Positions 34,433 to 42,902 of a stretch of 44,001 nucleotides of DNA are shown in pieces; the first letter of the stretch is position 1; every line of letters starts with the position of its first letter. The translations under genes and the position numbers were made by a program. The DNA is from Bdellovibrio sp. CG22_combo_CG10-13_8_21_14_all_39_27 (GTDB taxonomy: Bacteria; Bdellovibrionota; Bacteriovoracia; Bacteriovoracales; Bacteriovoracaceae). The stretch lies in NCBI GenBank assembly GCA_002786715.1, contig PCTW01000016.1, forward strand, positions 155,371 to 199,371, read 5' to 3'. The notes beneath the pieces were generated by a model that did no database searches, had not been told where the DNA came from, and saw only the letters and a program-made list of their open reading frames with translations.

Positions 34433-35548
34433 ATGGCGACTTTGAGATTAGGAATCGTTGGTTATCGTGGAATGGTGGGTTCTGTTTTGATTGAACGGAT
34501 GCTGGCCGAAAAAGATTTTCAACACTTCAACACTTCTCTTTTTTCAACCTCTCAAGCTGGATCCGAGGCACCATCTTATTCTTCAGAATCTAAAGTCTTT
34601 GATGCCAATAATCTGATGGAATTGGCAAAAATGGACGTCATTCTGACTTGCCAGGGAGGCGATTATACCAAGGCCATCTATGCTCCTTTAAGGAAATTGG
34701 GCTGGAGTGGTTATTGGATCGACGCTGCTTCTGCTCTTAGAATGGATGATGAGGCAGTTCTTGTTTTAGATCCGGTCAATCTCAACGTCATTAAATCTGC
34801 TTTAAGAGAAGGAAAAAAAACCTACGTTGGTGCTAATTGCACGGTCAGTTTAATGCTTCTGGCACTTGATGGTCTCTTTAAACGGCAAGCTATTGAGTGG
34901 GTGAGTAGTATGACCTATCAAGCAGCTTCAGGGGCCGGGGCCAAGAATATGCGTGAACTGCTCTCTCAGATGCAGAATATAGGCGATAGACTGCGTCCGG
35001 AAATTGATAATGTAGCGGGCGATATTTTGGCGCTGGAAAAAAACGCCACTCAATTAATCAGCTCAAATTCTTTTCCAACTGAAAATTTTGGGCATCCTTT
35101 AGCTCTTAATTTACTCCCATGGATTGATGTGGCCTTATCCTCGGGTCAATCTAAAGAGGAATGGAAGGCCCAAGTTGAGGCGAATAAAATCATGGCCACT
35201 CAGAAAACAATTCCCGTCGACGGAACCTGTGTTCGCGTCAGCGCGCTTCGCTGCCATAGTCAGGGGCTTACGGTTAAGCTCAATCAAAAGATTCCCTTAA
35301 ATGAAGTTGAGGGGTTGCTTAAGGATTCGCACCAGTGGCTCAAATTTGTCGATAATAATAAAGAGGCCACTCTTAAAGAGCTGTGCCCAAAAGCGATTTC
35401 TGGAACCCTTGATATCGGGATTGGTCGAGTTCGAAAGATGACATTAGGTGAAGATTATTTGAATGTTTTTACAGTTGGTGATCAACTTCTTTGGGGTGCC
35501 GCTGAACCTCTTCGTAGGATGCTTCATTTAATAAATGAGAATAAATAG
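34433..35548 (+). CDS. asd: aspartate-semialdehyde dehydrogenase (Gram-negative type)
   Basis: A 371-residue enzyme that reduces aspartyl phosphate to aspartate semialdehyde, the step between LysC and DapA. The NADP motif GYRGMVGS is at 10-17, the catalytic Cys136 lies in GANCTVSLML, and QAASGAGAKNMREL follows. It is the Escherichia coli-like subgroup by FSTSQAG and TCQGGDYT. A GGAGG site precedes the ATG. It is divergent from lysC, so the two genes that share the pathway flank the riboswitch region, but the riboswitch itself controls only the leftward operon. Confidence 0.96.
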   Translation: MATLRLGIVGYRGMVGSVLIERMLAEKDFQHFNTSLFSTSQAGSEAPSYSSESKVFDANNLMELAKMDVILTCQGGDYTKAIYAPLRKLGWSGYWIDAASALRMDDEAVLVLDPVNLNVIKSALREGKKTYVGANCTVSLMLLALDGLFKRQAIEWVSSMTYQAASGAGAKNMRELLSQMQNIGDRLRPEIDNVAGDILALEKNATQLISSNSFPTENFGHPLALNLLPWIDVALSSGQSKEEWKAQVEANKIMATQKTIPVDGTCVRVSALRCHSQGLTVKLNQKIPLNEVEGLLKDSHQWLKFVDNNKEATLKELCPKAISGTLDIGIGRVRKMTLGEDYLNVFTVGDQLLWGAAEPLRRMLHLINENK

Positions 35549-35586
35549 TGCGTAGATTCCTGGAGTTTCTTTTCTCATAACTGATT

Positions 35587-35613
35587 AAAAAAAAGGGGAG
35601 TCAGCAACTCCCC
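35587..35613 (-). terminator. intrinsic terminator after the small secreted protein gene
   Basis: Stem GGGGAGT (35595-35601) with ACTCCCC (35607-35613) and a 5-nt loop. On the minus strand it is followed by a run of eight T, 27 bases past the stop codon. Confidence 0.88.
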
Positions 35614-35639
35614 CCATTTCTATCAATATTTTTAAACTA

Positions 35640-35924
35640 TTAAAGATTAGATGCGAGATCAAGATAATCGACATTATCTTCCGAATTCATCAATGCCTGA
35701 TATTCTTGTCCATAAACACTGTCACCATCGACTGTGGCAGGAATTCTGCGAGAGATTTCTTCTCGATAAGCACGAGCCCGTTCAACCGCGGCCATGGTAT
35801 CGTCTTCTAGCACAGACATTTTAGCTTCATCAGAAACGGATCCATAATTTTCGTCTGCATGGGCAAATGTAAAGAGGGAAGTTGCCAAAATAAAAAGCAC
35901 GGCAAAATAAGAAGATAAATTCAT
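35640..35924 (-). CDS. small exported protein of unknown function
   Basis: I place the start at the ATG at 35924 because AGGAGGTTCAG lies just before it; the resulting 94-residue protein has a clear signal peptide (SSYFAVLFILATSLF core, cleavage after AHA). The mature part of about 70 residues is acidic and hydrophilic, with no cysteine and no recognised motif (it starts DENYGSV and ends LASNL). It is a stand-alone unit with its own terminator, which supports it as a real gene. Periplasmic or secreted location is inferred. Function unknown. Confidence 0.75.
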   Translation of the reverse strand: MNLSSYFAVLFILATSLFTFAHADENYGSVSDEAKMSVLEDDTMAAVERARAYREEISRRIPATVDGDSVYGQEYQALMNSEDNVDYLDLASNL

Positions 35925-36092
35925 CTGAACCTCCTGTTCAATCATAATCATCACCAATCCGTGGGACAATTAGCTATTGCTATTATCACCCTTGAACTGC
36001 GTTATACTCAAGGGCCATATGCAAAAATTTCCTGACAGCTAGGAAACTTAGCGATTTCATTATGATAAATATAACGATATGATACCGAGCGT

Positions 36093-36779
36093 ATGAATCA
36101 ACTATTCGATTGGACCCAATATCCTCGACTTTATTGCTTTCCAGATAAGTGCAATTGCGAGCCGATGCGTGCTGGAGTCTTAATTATTCAGCCAACTGCA
36201 GTTCTTTCGAGCGTTCCTTTTATATTGATTGGTCTTTGGGCATGGATGAAATCTAAAGATTTCGAGTTTAAACTTTTGGCCGCTTGTTACATCATTTTAG
36301 GATTTTCAAGCATCTTCTTGCATAGTTCATACATCTTAGTTTCTCGTTACTTTGATTTTGGGTCTATTTTCGCCATTATGTCCTGGACCTTGGTCTATCT
36401 TTATCATAGTCGAACAAATCATTTTAAATTTTTCTTATGGTTTCTTGGTGTGACTTTTTTTATGACTTCCATGCTTAAGATTTTTCCTAAACAGGCGATT
36501 GAAGCTTTTGTTGTCTGGGCAATCGTAACCATTATTTTCTCTTTTGCAAGAGTGCAATCTTTTTTGCTCAATCATCAACAAAAGAAAGATCTCTATTTGT
36601 CGATTTTCTTTCTTTTCATTGGCTCAGTTTCTTTTAAACTCGATGAACTCCGCTACTTTTGTTTTCCGGAATGGAATCTCTACGGTCACAGCGTTTGGCA
36701 TTTATTAGTTGGTGTTTCGTTGATCTTTCATTTTCGCTTTTTTCAGCAGATACATCAGCATCGCAAATCAGTGCAATAA
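36093..36779 (+). CDS. CREST-superfamily (alkaline ceramidase-like) membrane hydrolase
   Basis: A 228-residue protein with about seven hydrophobic segments. The family motifs are all present: Cys22-Glu23 before the first segment, Ser72/73 and His77 in FSSIFLHSS, Asp88 in RYFDFGS, and the HxxxH pair His199 and His203 in YGHSVWHLL near the end. In alkaline ceramidases these residues bind zinc and catalyse amide hydrolysis. The bacterial members have various or unknown substrates; ceramide, or another amide- or ester-linked lipid, is plausible. No Shine-Dalgarno sequence is evident; TATGAT lies 9 nt before the ATG. The 3' end overlaps the convergent metzincin gene by 12 bases. Confidence 0.75.
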   Translation: MNQLFDWTQYPRLYCFPDKCNCEPMRAGVLIIQPTAVLSSVPFILIGLWAWMKSKDFEFKLLAACYIILGFSSIFLHSSYILVSRYFDFGSIFAIMSWTLVYLYHSRTNHFKFFLWFLGVTFFMTSMLKIFPKQAIEAFVVWAIVTIIFSFARVQSFLLNHQQKKDLYLSIFFLFIGSVSFKLDELRYFCFPEWNLYGHSVWHLLVGVSLIFHFRFFQQIHQHRKSVQ

Positions 36780-37796
36780 CGGATGTCTTCTCATGACTTC
36801 AAATTGGCCAGGAGTGAATTCAATATCGCCAAAACGATCACTGGTCTTATGCATGACATTTAACTCCTCATTGCTCATATCTGTATCATCAATAGGGTCG
36901 CGCAGTTTCCCGAAAGGGTAGTAGTCATCTTCAAGATGAAAGAGTCCAAAGAAATGCCCCATCTCGTGGGCCACAACTTTTGAGAACTTTTTTAAATCGA
37001 CTTGTTCTTTGTCATGATAGCGAATAGCGAGTGCACAATGTTTATCAATTTTTTGGGGAATAAAGCCGGGCAAACAGCCAGCGAAACCTTGAAAGTCTTT
37101 AACAGATTCTCCATGATGGGCGATAAGAGAAATTGAAGGATTAGCTCTTCTTCCCATTTGCAACTGGTCGACAACAGTATCAAGACTTTCAGTGATGGCT
37201 TTTTGTGAAAAAGTTTTTTCAATCAAATTAAAGCTCACATTAATCAAACCCTTACGATAAACCGCTTTGACATCTTCAAGAATGGACGCGAGTTGATGGC
37301 GCTTGGTAAATATGGGGTCATAGAAAAGATCAAAATTCATCGAAAGAACTTTCTCATTCGAATGTGATGCTTTTGATAAAACATGAACATCTACGATTTT
37401 CATTTCATTAGATTTACTGGTAGTCCCTAAACGATATTTCCAAAGACCAGTTTCAATATGGTTTTCACGGGTTGAGTTCGATACTAAAACGGCCCCTAAA
37501 CCTGCAGAAGAATAGTTGCTGCGAATAAGACTTCTAAAGGCACTATCCACCTCAATTGGAACTCTTGATTCTGAAGGTGCTCCTATATTTGATTTTATCC
37601 ATGATTTGCCCTGGGGATCTATCAAATCAGCAATAATAACTTTCTCAGAACCTTGATATTCAATATTAAGAATAAAACTTGCGACATCTTTTGAAAGCGA
37701 GACTTCTTTCCAGTCGGAAAGACGCCCACTAAAAGTCACTTCCGTGGCCCAAAGCAGGGGAGTAAAGCATAGATAAAGGAGAGCGAGCATTTTCAT
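36768..37796 (-). CDS. secreted metzincin metalloprotease
   Basis: A 342-residue exported protein. Residues 1-17 form a signal peptide (MLALLYLCFTPLLW core). Residues 18-170 are beta-rich and of unknown family. The C-terminal domain has the full zinc motif HEMGHFFGLFH (His277, His281, His287; catalytic Glu278) and a Met-turn at Met314 (LNVMH), which places it in the metzincins. These are extracellular or periplasmic endopeptidases; the exact subfamily is unclear. No cysteine-switch propeptide is obvious. TAGAAT lies exactly 6 nt before the ATG without a Shine-Dalgarno sequence. Confidence 0.88.
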   Translation of the reverse strand: MKMLALLYLCFTPLLWATEVTFSGRLSDWKEVSLSKDVASFILNIEYQGSEKVIIADLIDPQGKSWIKSNIGAPSESRVPIEVDSAFRSLIRSNYSSAGLGAVLVSNSTRENHIETGLWKYRLGTTSKSNEMKIVDVHVLSKASHSNEKVLSMNFDLFYDPIFTKRHQLASILEDVKAVYRKGLINVSFNLIEKTFSQKAITESLDTVVDQLQMGRRANPSISLIAHHGESVKDFQGFAGCLPGFIPQKIDKHCALAIRYHDKEQVDLKKFSKVVAHEMGHFFGLFHLEDDYYPFGKLRDPIDDTDMSNEELNVMHKTSDRFGDIEFTPGQFEVMRRHPLLH

Positions 37797-37808
37797 TCTT
37801 AGATTCTA
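37797..37808 (-). promoter_or_regulatory. putative -10 promoter of a leaderless metzincin mRNA
   Basis: On the minus strand TAGAAT (37808-37803) lies exactly 6 nt before the ATG; no Shine-Dalgarno sequence and no strong -35 box. Confidence 0.42.
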
Positions 37809-37965
37809 GGGGAGATCTCTCCATAAATCCTCGAAGTTATAATGATTACCAGATTGTCTATTTCTTAAACACCAGTATTGAAAGATCTTCAAGGATCTCC
37901 AAAACAATGAAATCTTCATCTAAAATTCATTTATACAATTTTTAACCTCTAATCATGGGAACACT

Positions 37966-38553
37966 ATGAAAATGAAAATCGCGCTATCTCTCTTAGTCTT
38001 ATCATCAACTGTCTATGGCAAAACTTATATTACGGAAAGGCCAAAGAACATCAAGCAAATGGTTGGAGTTGAGAATCTTCTCGAACTTACTGAAGAACTC
38101 GATGGAAGAATCGCAGATGTTAACAACTCGTCTATGATGATTAAAACGTTGAGCGTTTCAAGTAAAACTGATTTTTGCATGAAAGTAGGAGCATTGAGTG
38201 CCACAATGAAATCATACAACAAAGCTTTCCATCATTTCATCCCTGAATCTGCACCTTATTTTATGAATAAATCACAATCTGATCTGCATCAAGCGGCCAA
38301 TGAAATTGACTATAAAATAGCAAATGAAATGAGAAGTCTTGAGAGCTACTGTTCAGGACAATACGGACTTAGCGCTGATGAGCGCACAGAGATCATTAAC
38401 AGAATAAGAGATGCTTATAGCGATAACTCCTTAAATGTGAATATCGCAGCAGAAAATAATGAAATTCTCGCTCCAATGAAGACTGATGACTTGATTCAAC
38501 ACCAAAATGAAAAAGTAAAAAAAGAAAAAATTAAAAAGTGCATGCTTTTCTAA
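37966..38553 (+). CDS. exported protein of unknown function
   Basis: A 195-residue protein with a signal peptide (residues 1-18, cleavage after VYG). The mature part is mostly helical by composition, with two cysteines (at about 69 and 124) likely to pair and a lysine-rich tail ending KKCMLF. I recognise no family. The weak GGGAA before the ATG may serve as ribosome site. It stands alone between divergent and co-directional neighbours, so no operon partner helps. Confidence 0.72.
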   Translation: MKMKIALSLLVLSSTVYGKTYITERPKNIKQMVGVENLLELTEELDGRIADVNNSSMMIKTLSVSSKTDFCMKVGALSATMKSYNKAFHHFIPESAPYFMNKSQSDLHQAANEIDYKIANEMRSLESYCSGQYGLSADERTEIINRIRDAYSDNSLNVNIAAENNEILAPMKTDDLIQHQNEKVKKEKIKKCMLF

Positions 38554-38606
38554 TGTTGTGCTTTAAAAGCCTAGTCAAAGCCGAGTAGAGAAATCCATAG
38601 ACCCTA

Positions 38607-38634
38607 ACCCCCTATAACTATCATTATAGGGGGT
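38607..38634. repeat. perfect 11-bp inverted repeat without T-run
   Basis: ACCCCCTATAA and TTATAGGGGGT flank a 6-nt loop. It lies between two co-directional genes. Neither strand shows a following T-run, so it is not a typical intrinsic terminator; it may be an operator, an RNA-stabilising element or a terminator of another kind. Confidence 0.6.
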
Positions 38635-38709
38635 AGTGACAAAAGAGGGTTTAAGCCTTTAAAATCATTCTAGACACTTAATTCTAACCTTAACTATGGA
38701 CGGTTAACG

Positions 38710-39096
38710 ATGAAAGAAAATCTCGGATTACTGCTATTACGACTCGTTTCTGGGCTTACTATGCTCATGTCCCACGGCTGGCCAAAGCTGATGGATTTTA
38801 CCGTAAAGAAAGATGTTTTTCCTGATCCTTTGGGCATTAGTTCACCTGTATCATTGGCGCTTGCGGTTTTTGCTGAAGTCGTTTGTTCCTTGCTGCTTGC
38901 GGCCGGATTCTTCACCCGCTGGGTGGCAATTCCACTAGTCATCACTATGGCCGTGGCATTCTTTATCGTGCATTCGGCAGATCCCTTTGGTAACAAAGAA
39001 TTGGCCTGGGTTTATATCGCGATGTTTGGAACATTGGCCCTAACTGGTCCTGGCGGTTGGTCGGTAGATGCTCTTTTGAGACGCAAAAAAGACTAA
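38710..39096 (+). CDS. DoxX-family membrane protein
   Basis: A 128-residue protein with four hydrophobic segments. LLLLRLVSGLTMLMSHGWPKL at the N-terminus, followed by EVVCSLLLAAGFFTR, and later the VHSADPF and GGWSVDALL segments, fit the DoxX/DoxD-like family. Members are small inner-membrane proteins; some act with quinones or sulfur compounds, but most have no known role. No partner gene is adjacent. Start at 38710 chosen because it begins just before the first membrane segment; the ribosome site is weak. Confidence 0.82.
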   Translation: MKENLGLLLLRLVSGLTMLMSHGWPKLMDFTVKKDVFPDPLGISSPVSLALAVFAEVVCSLLLAAGFFTRWVAIPLVITMAVAFFIVHSADPFGNKELAWVYIAMFGTLALTGPGGWSVDALLRRKKD

Positions 39097-39113
39097 AAAA
39101 GTGCCCATTTTTT

Positions 39114-39177
39114 GAGGTCTTTTGGACACCCAGGAGACCTCGAATTTTCAAGCTTTTAGGGCCATTTTCAGCCCTAA
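39114..39177 (+). other. two adjacent stem-loops after the DoxX-family gene
   Basis: First stem: GAGGTCT (39114-39120) with AGACCTC (39135-39141). Second: TTAGGGC (39156-39162) with GCCCTAA (39171-39177). The first is followed by short T-runs, so it could act as a terminator for the DoxX-family gene; the second lies close to the next promoter. Confidence 0.4.
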
Positions 39178-39212
39178 CCTACAATACTTAATAATCCTAC
39201 TCAACTATCCGA

Positions 39213-39224
39213 TAAGATAGAATG
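39213..39224 (+). promoter_or_regulatory. putative -10 promoter of a leaderless mRNA
   Basis: TAAGAT (39213-39218) lies exactly 6 nt before the second of two adjacent ATG codons (39225). No Shine-Dalgarno sequence. The rule seen at other genes in the window would make 39225 the start. Confidence 0.4.
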
Positions 39225-41045
39225 ATGAAGCCCTTGATGATTGTCTCTTTATTTCTTGTGAGTTTATCTGCCTACAGCGCAGGCGAAAATTCTAATATTC
39301 AGGCCAATAGCGGAGCTCCGGCCAAGCCAAAGTTTGAGGCCAAGTACGGAGCGATTCAAGGTAATGAGCAAGCGGATCGATTGCTCAAAATTCCACAAGT
39401 CAAAGCTATATACGAAAAATGTGTGGCCGATAATCAACCAGTCGAAACATGTTTATGGAACGGCGTGAGCGCTGATAGTTCAACTAAAAAACTTGTTGAA
39501 GATGAACTAGATAAAATGAATAGCAGAGATGGTGTCCCAAATTCGGATAAGGCCCAGTACGAAGCAAGAAACCTGACAAATATTAGAACAAACAGCGTGG
39601 CCAACGATCCGTCAAAGCGATTGGCGGCGAGTGATGACTCCCCTCAAAAGAAGCTAGAGGCTTATCTTTTTAAAAAATTTACAGAAGCCATGTATGGTAA
39701 AGATAAAAATGACAAAAAATTTATGATGGACCACAATGTTTTCTATTCTCTCTATCAATCGCAATTGGGGAAAAATTTAATCAGCGCCATTTCTTCTTAC
39801 GCCATGGATAGTGAAAATGTGTCAGGTGTTTGTTTAGTAGGAACCGACAGCGATTTACCAAATATTAGAAAGACTAATTTAGAAAAATTAAGTCAGCAAA
39901 CAACAGTCACGGGAAAAAATCCTGACGGGACAGATAAAGCCCCTGAAGAAAGCAGTGCTGCCTATGGACACTGGGGTCGATGCTCTACTCAAATTGAAGC
40001 ACTATGTACCGGAAGCACGCTCTACAGCAGCTTGCCAAACCCAAACAACGACGATCCTCATCCTATGCAAGCCAGAATTGACGAATCAAAAAAACGCTCA
40101 TGCGCTGTTTATCGCTATATCAAAGATACACGTCAAGCGCTTAAAGAAATGGAGCAATTGAGTAAGAAAATGGAAGAGAAAGCTCAAGCTGGGTTCAATA
40201 CCAATCCAACTGAACAAGCGATATACCAACGTGAAAAAATCGACGAAATGATGGCAATCTCATCTCAAGAACTGGTCCAAGATTCAGGAATGCAAGAGGC
40301 ATTAACTAAAAGACAAGAAGAGCTTAAAAAGTGTGAAACGGAATACGATGCAAATAAAGAAATTTGCGACAAGTACTTATCAGGAAAAAAAGAAGATACG
40401 GATAAACTCAAAGCTGAATTTGCACTGAGATCAATGGTTCAAAACGATAAAATGGAAAAAGACTTTGATGCGACAAATAAAGACAGTGATGACAATCTTA
40501 GAAAATATCTTCAAGAAGAAGGTCGAACAAAAGAACAGATTGATCAAATTATGGCGCAAACAGAAGATAAATTAATAAAATTAAAAGGTGAAATAAAAGC
40601 GAAGTTTAAAAGTGAGAGAGATCAACTCATTAATGGATTAAAAGAAAAACTAAGCAAGACAAGTATTGAGAATAAACCTGAGGATACTCAAGCCCATTTT
40701 GCGGAGATTAAGAAAGAATTTGATGCAAGACCGGATTATCTTAAACAGTTGGTTTTCTTTAACAATATTGTTACCGGTTTTATTGAAGTTGGTGGCAGCA
40801 ATGGCAAGAGTTTTAAAAACACGGCCGCTCTTGAACATGAATTAAAGAAGAGCGCTTTTGCGACTGAAAATAGAACTCCGGCCAGTGGCGCAAGTGCGCC
40901 CGCCAGCTCTCTATCAAACATTAATGTCAGCATCGATGACATCAAAAAGATCAAGCCGAAAGAAGGTAACAGCAAAGGTGAAAGCGTCAATTTGGATGTT
41001 AAGCAAATTAACGACAATTTTATCAAAGTCGAAGTTAAGCCTTAG
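39222..41045 (+). CDS. large exported protein with coiled-coil region, unknown function
   Basis: A 607-residue protein (606 if the second ATG is used) with a signal peptide ending near AYS-AGE. Residues about 20-150 are low in hydrophobics. The middle has several cysteines (about 67, 77, 205, 254, 263, 294) likely to pair. Residues about 305-500 are rich in Glu, Lys and Gln with heptad-like spacing, suggesting a long coiled coil. A Ser/Ala/Pro-rich stretch near 555-570 (PASGASAPASS) looks like a linker to a short C-terminal part. I know no family. Likely a periplasmic or surface protein. It stands alone in its transcription unit. Confidence 0.75.
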   Translation: MMKPLMIVSLFLVSLSAYSAGENSNIQANSGAPAKPKFEAKYGAIQGNEQADRLLKIPQVKAIYEKCVADNQPVETCLWNGVSADSSTKKLVEDELDKMNSRDGVPNSDKAQYEARNLTNIRTNSVANDPSKRLAASDDSPQKKLEAYLFKKFTEAMYGKDKNDKKFMMDHNVFYSLYQSQLGKNLISAISSYAMDSENVSGVCLVGTDSDLPNIRKTNLEKLSQQTTVTGKNPDGTDKAPEESSAAYGHWGRCSTQIEALCTGSTLYSSLPNPNNDDPHPMQARIDESKKRSCAVYRYIKDTRQALKEMEQLSKKMEEKAQAGFNTNPTEQAIYQREKIDEMMAISSQELVQDSGMQEALTKRQEELKKCETEYDANKEICDKYLSGKKEDTDKLKAEFALRSMVQNDKMEKDFDATNKDSDDNLRKYLQEEGRTKEQIDQIMAQTEDKLIKLKGEIKAKFKSERDQLINGLKEKLSKTSIENKPEDTQAHFAEIKKEFDARPDYLKQLVFFNNIVTGFIEVGGSNGKSFKNTAALEHELKKSAFATENRTPASGASAPASSLSNINVSIDDIKKIKPKEGNSKGESVNLDVKQINDNFIKVEVKP

Positions 41046-41132
41046 TTAAAAATGCCCCGTCTGGTCTAGTCAAAAGTCCCCACAAGCTTCATAATAGAGC
41101 TCACTTTTAAACTTCAGCAAAGGAATGTCTGA

Positions 41133-42902
41133 GTGAACTACTACAGTGATGAAAAAGAATGGAAATGGATGTTCAATAACGCCATCGATTGGGATCAAAT
41201 CCTGCCCCTATACTACCCTAGTTATCCCACAGAAGATGGGCTCAATAATAAAGAAGAAGTCATCAGCTTTTTAGAAGAGTTGATGGCCAATACCGGCGAA
41301 TGGTGTGGAACAGCTGTTGCTGATCGTGCAGCCTTACTTGATAAAGTGGGTGCCGGAGAAGTGAAAGATGGTCGCACTTATTTAAGTGAGCCGATGCAAC
41401 AGTTAGTGAAAGAAGCAACTGAACTTTCTGTTTTTGGACTCCCCCTTCCAAGAAAATATGGCGGACTTGAAACTCCCGTCTCTATTTATTTTCTCTTTCT
41501 CAACCAACTCTCCCGAGGCTGCATGTCTTCGACAACGTTGATTGCCTTTTTTACTTCAATTGCAGAAATGATCAATCGCTATTGTGATCATGAAACAGGC
41601 GAGAGATTAATTCCAAAAATTATTGCAGGTGAAATCTCTGGATCAATGAATCTCACTGAACCTGGATGTGGCTCTGACCTTTCAATGATCAGAACTTCTG
41701 CTACTCCTCAAGAAGATGGCTCTTACCTTTTAAATGGTTCAAAGATCTTTATTACCAATGGCGGAGGTGGTATCGGATTTATTTTGGCCAAAGTGAAAGG
41801 CGCTCCTGATGATCTCTCAGGAATTTCCATGTTCTTTGCAGAACAAGATATAACCCTTCCTAATGGAGAGAAGAAACTCAATTGGAAAGTGATGAAAAAT
41901 GAACACAAGATGGGAATGCATGGTTCATTTACCACTGAGATTTTGTATGAAAACACTAAGGCCTATTTAGTTGGTAAAGAAGGAGAAGGCTTTAAGTACA
42001 TGTTGCACTTGATGAACGAGGCCCGCATTTGTGTTGGTATTCAAGCGCTCGGTGGAATTGAAAGCTGTCTTTACCACGCTAAAAAATATGCAGAAGAACG
42101 CGTTCAATTTGGTCTCAAACTTACTGATCTTCCACTCTATAAGCGCAATCTCGAAGATTATGAAACAGAAAGAGATGCCCTTAGAGCTTTATTGGTTGAT
42201 ACCATGTCTCACTTTGATATTTATCTCAAACTCGAATCAAAAGAATGGCACACTAAAGATTTGAGTAAAGAAGAGAAAGCTCAGCTCAAAGAGGCTTCAC
42301 TCTGGACTCGTAAACGCACACCACTCGTTAAGTATTACGCTTGTGAAACTTACACTCACCTTTCACAGCGAGCGATTCAGATGCTTGGTGGCTATGGCTA
42401 TATGGAAGAATATCCGCTTGAGCGCATCCACCGAGATAGCTTTGGGCCACTACTTTACGAAGGAACCAGCCAAATTCAGGCCCTCATGGCCTTAAAAGAT
42501 ATTATTAAGTACGCCATCAGCAACCCAAAAGGATTCTTTACTAGTATTTTTTATAAACATCCTTCGACTTCATTTTTAAATGGAGAAAAGGAGTGGAGCC
42601 GCAAGTATAAGAGTGCCCATTATACTTTTAAGAAGAAGATGTTGGGACTACTGTTTGGAACTTTAAAACCTGAAGCTTCAAAAATGTTGGATTTCAAGAA
42701 TTGGCAAAATCCAGACAATGTTAATTCATTGATGGAGCATGCTGAAACACTCTGTCAGGCATTATGTTATATGGAAACATTACGAGTTCTGTGTGCGCAT
42801 GCTGATAAAGATGCCGCAAGAGCTGACTTGTTTCATCGCTACCATAGGCTGATCACTCCGCGTATGGAAGCCATCTATACTGATTGGAGCTTAAGAGTTT
42901 AA
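41133..42902 (+). CDS. acyl-CoA dehydrogenase
   Basis: A 589-residue flavoprotein of the long acyl-CoA dehydrogenase subgroup. LTEPGCGSDLSMIRTSA and GSKIFITNGG are the FAD and substrate signatures in the middle domain; MNEARICVGIQALG starts the C-terminal helical domain, and LYEGTSQIQ holds the catalytic Glu at the position used by the DmdC/FadE-like subgroup. It oxidises an acyl-CoA to the 2-enoyl form and passes electrons to ETF. The extended C-terminus of about 130 residues is usual for this subgroup. The start is GTG behind AAAGGAA. Converges with the methyltransferase gene, overlapping it by 4 bases. Chain-length preference cannot be read. Confidence 0.93.
   Translation: MNYYSDEKEWKWMFNNAIDWDQILPLYYPSYPTEDGLNNKEEVISFLEELMANTGEWCGTAVADRAALLDKVGAGEVKDGRTYLSEPMQQLVKEATELSVFGLPLPRKYGGLETPVSIYFLFLNQLSRGCMSSTTLIAFFTSIAEMINRYCDHETGERLIPKIIAGEISGSMNLTEPGCGSDLSMIRTSATPQEDGSYLLNGSKIFITNGGGGIGFILAKVKGAPDDLSGISMFFAEQDITLPNGEKKLNWKVMKNEHKMGMHGSFTTEILYENTKAYLVGKEGEGFKYMLHLMNEARICVGIQALGGIESCLYHAKKYAEERVQFGLKLTDLPLYKRNLEDYETERDALRALLVDTMSHFDIYLKLESKEWHTKDLSKEEKAQLKEASLWTRKRTPLVKYYACETYTHLSQRAIQMLGGYGYMEEYPLERIHRDSFGPLLYEGTSQIQALMALKDIIKYAISNPKGFFTSIFYKHPSTSFLNGEKEWSRKYKSAHYTFKKKMLGLLFGTLKPEASKMLDFKNWQNPDNVNSLMEHAETLCQALCYMETLRVLCAHADKDAARADLFHRYHRLITPRMEAIYTDWSLRV

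Noticed and set aside
36093-37796. CREST protein and metzincin as one functional unit
   Set aside because: They are convergent with a 12-base overlap, so they are not co-transcribed, and the families have no known link.
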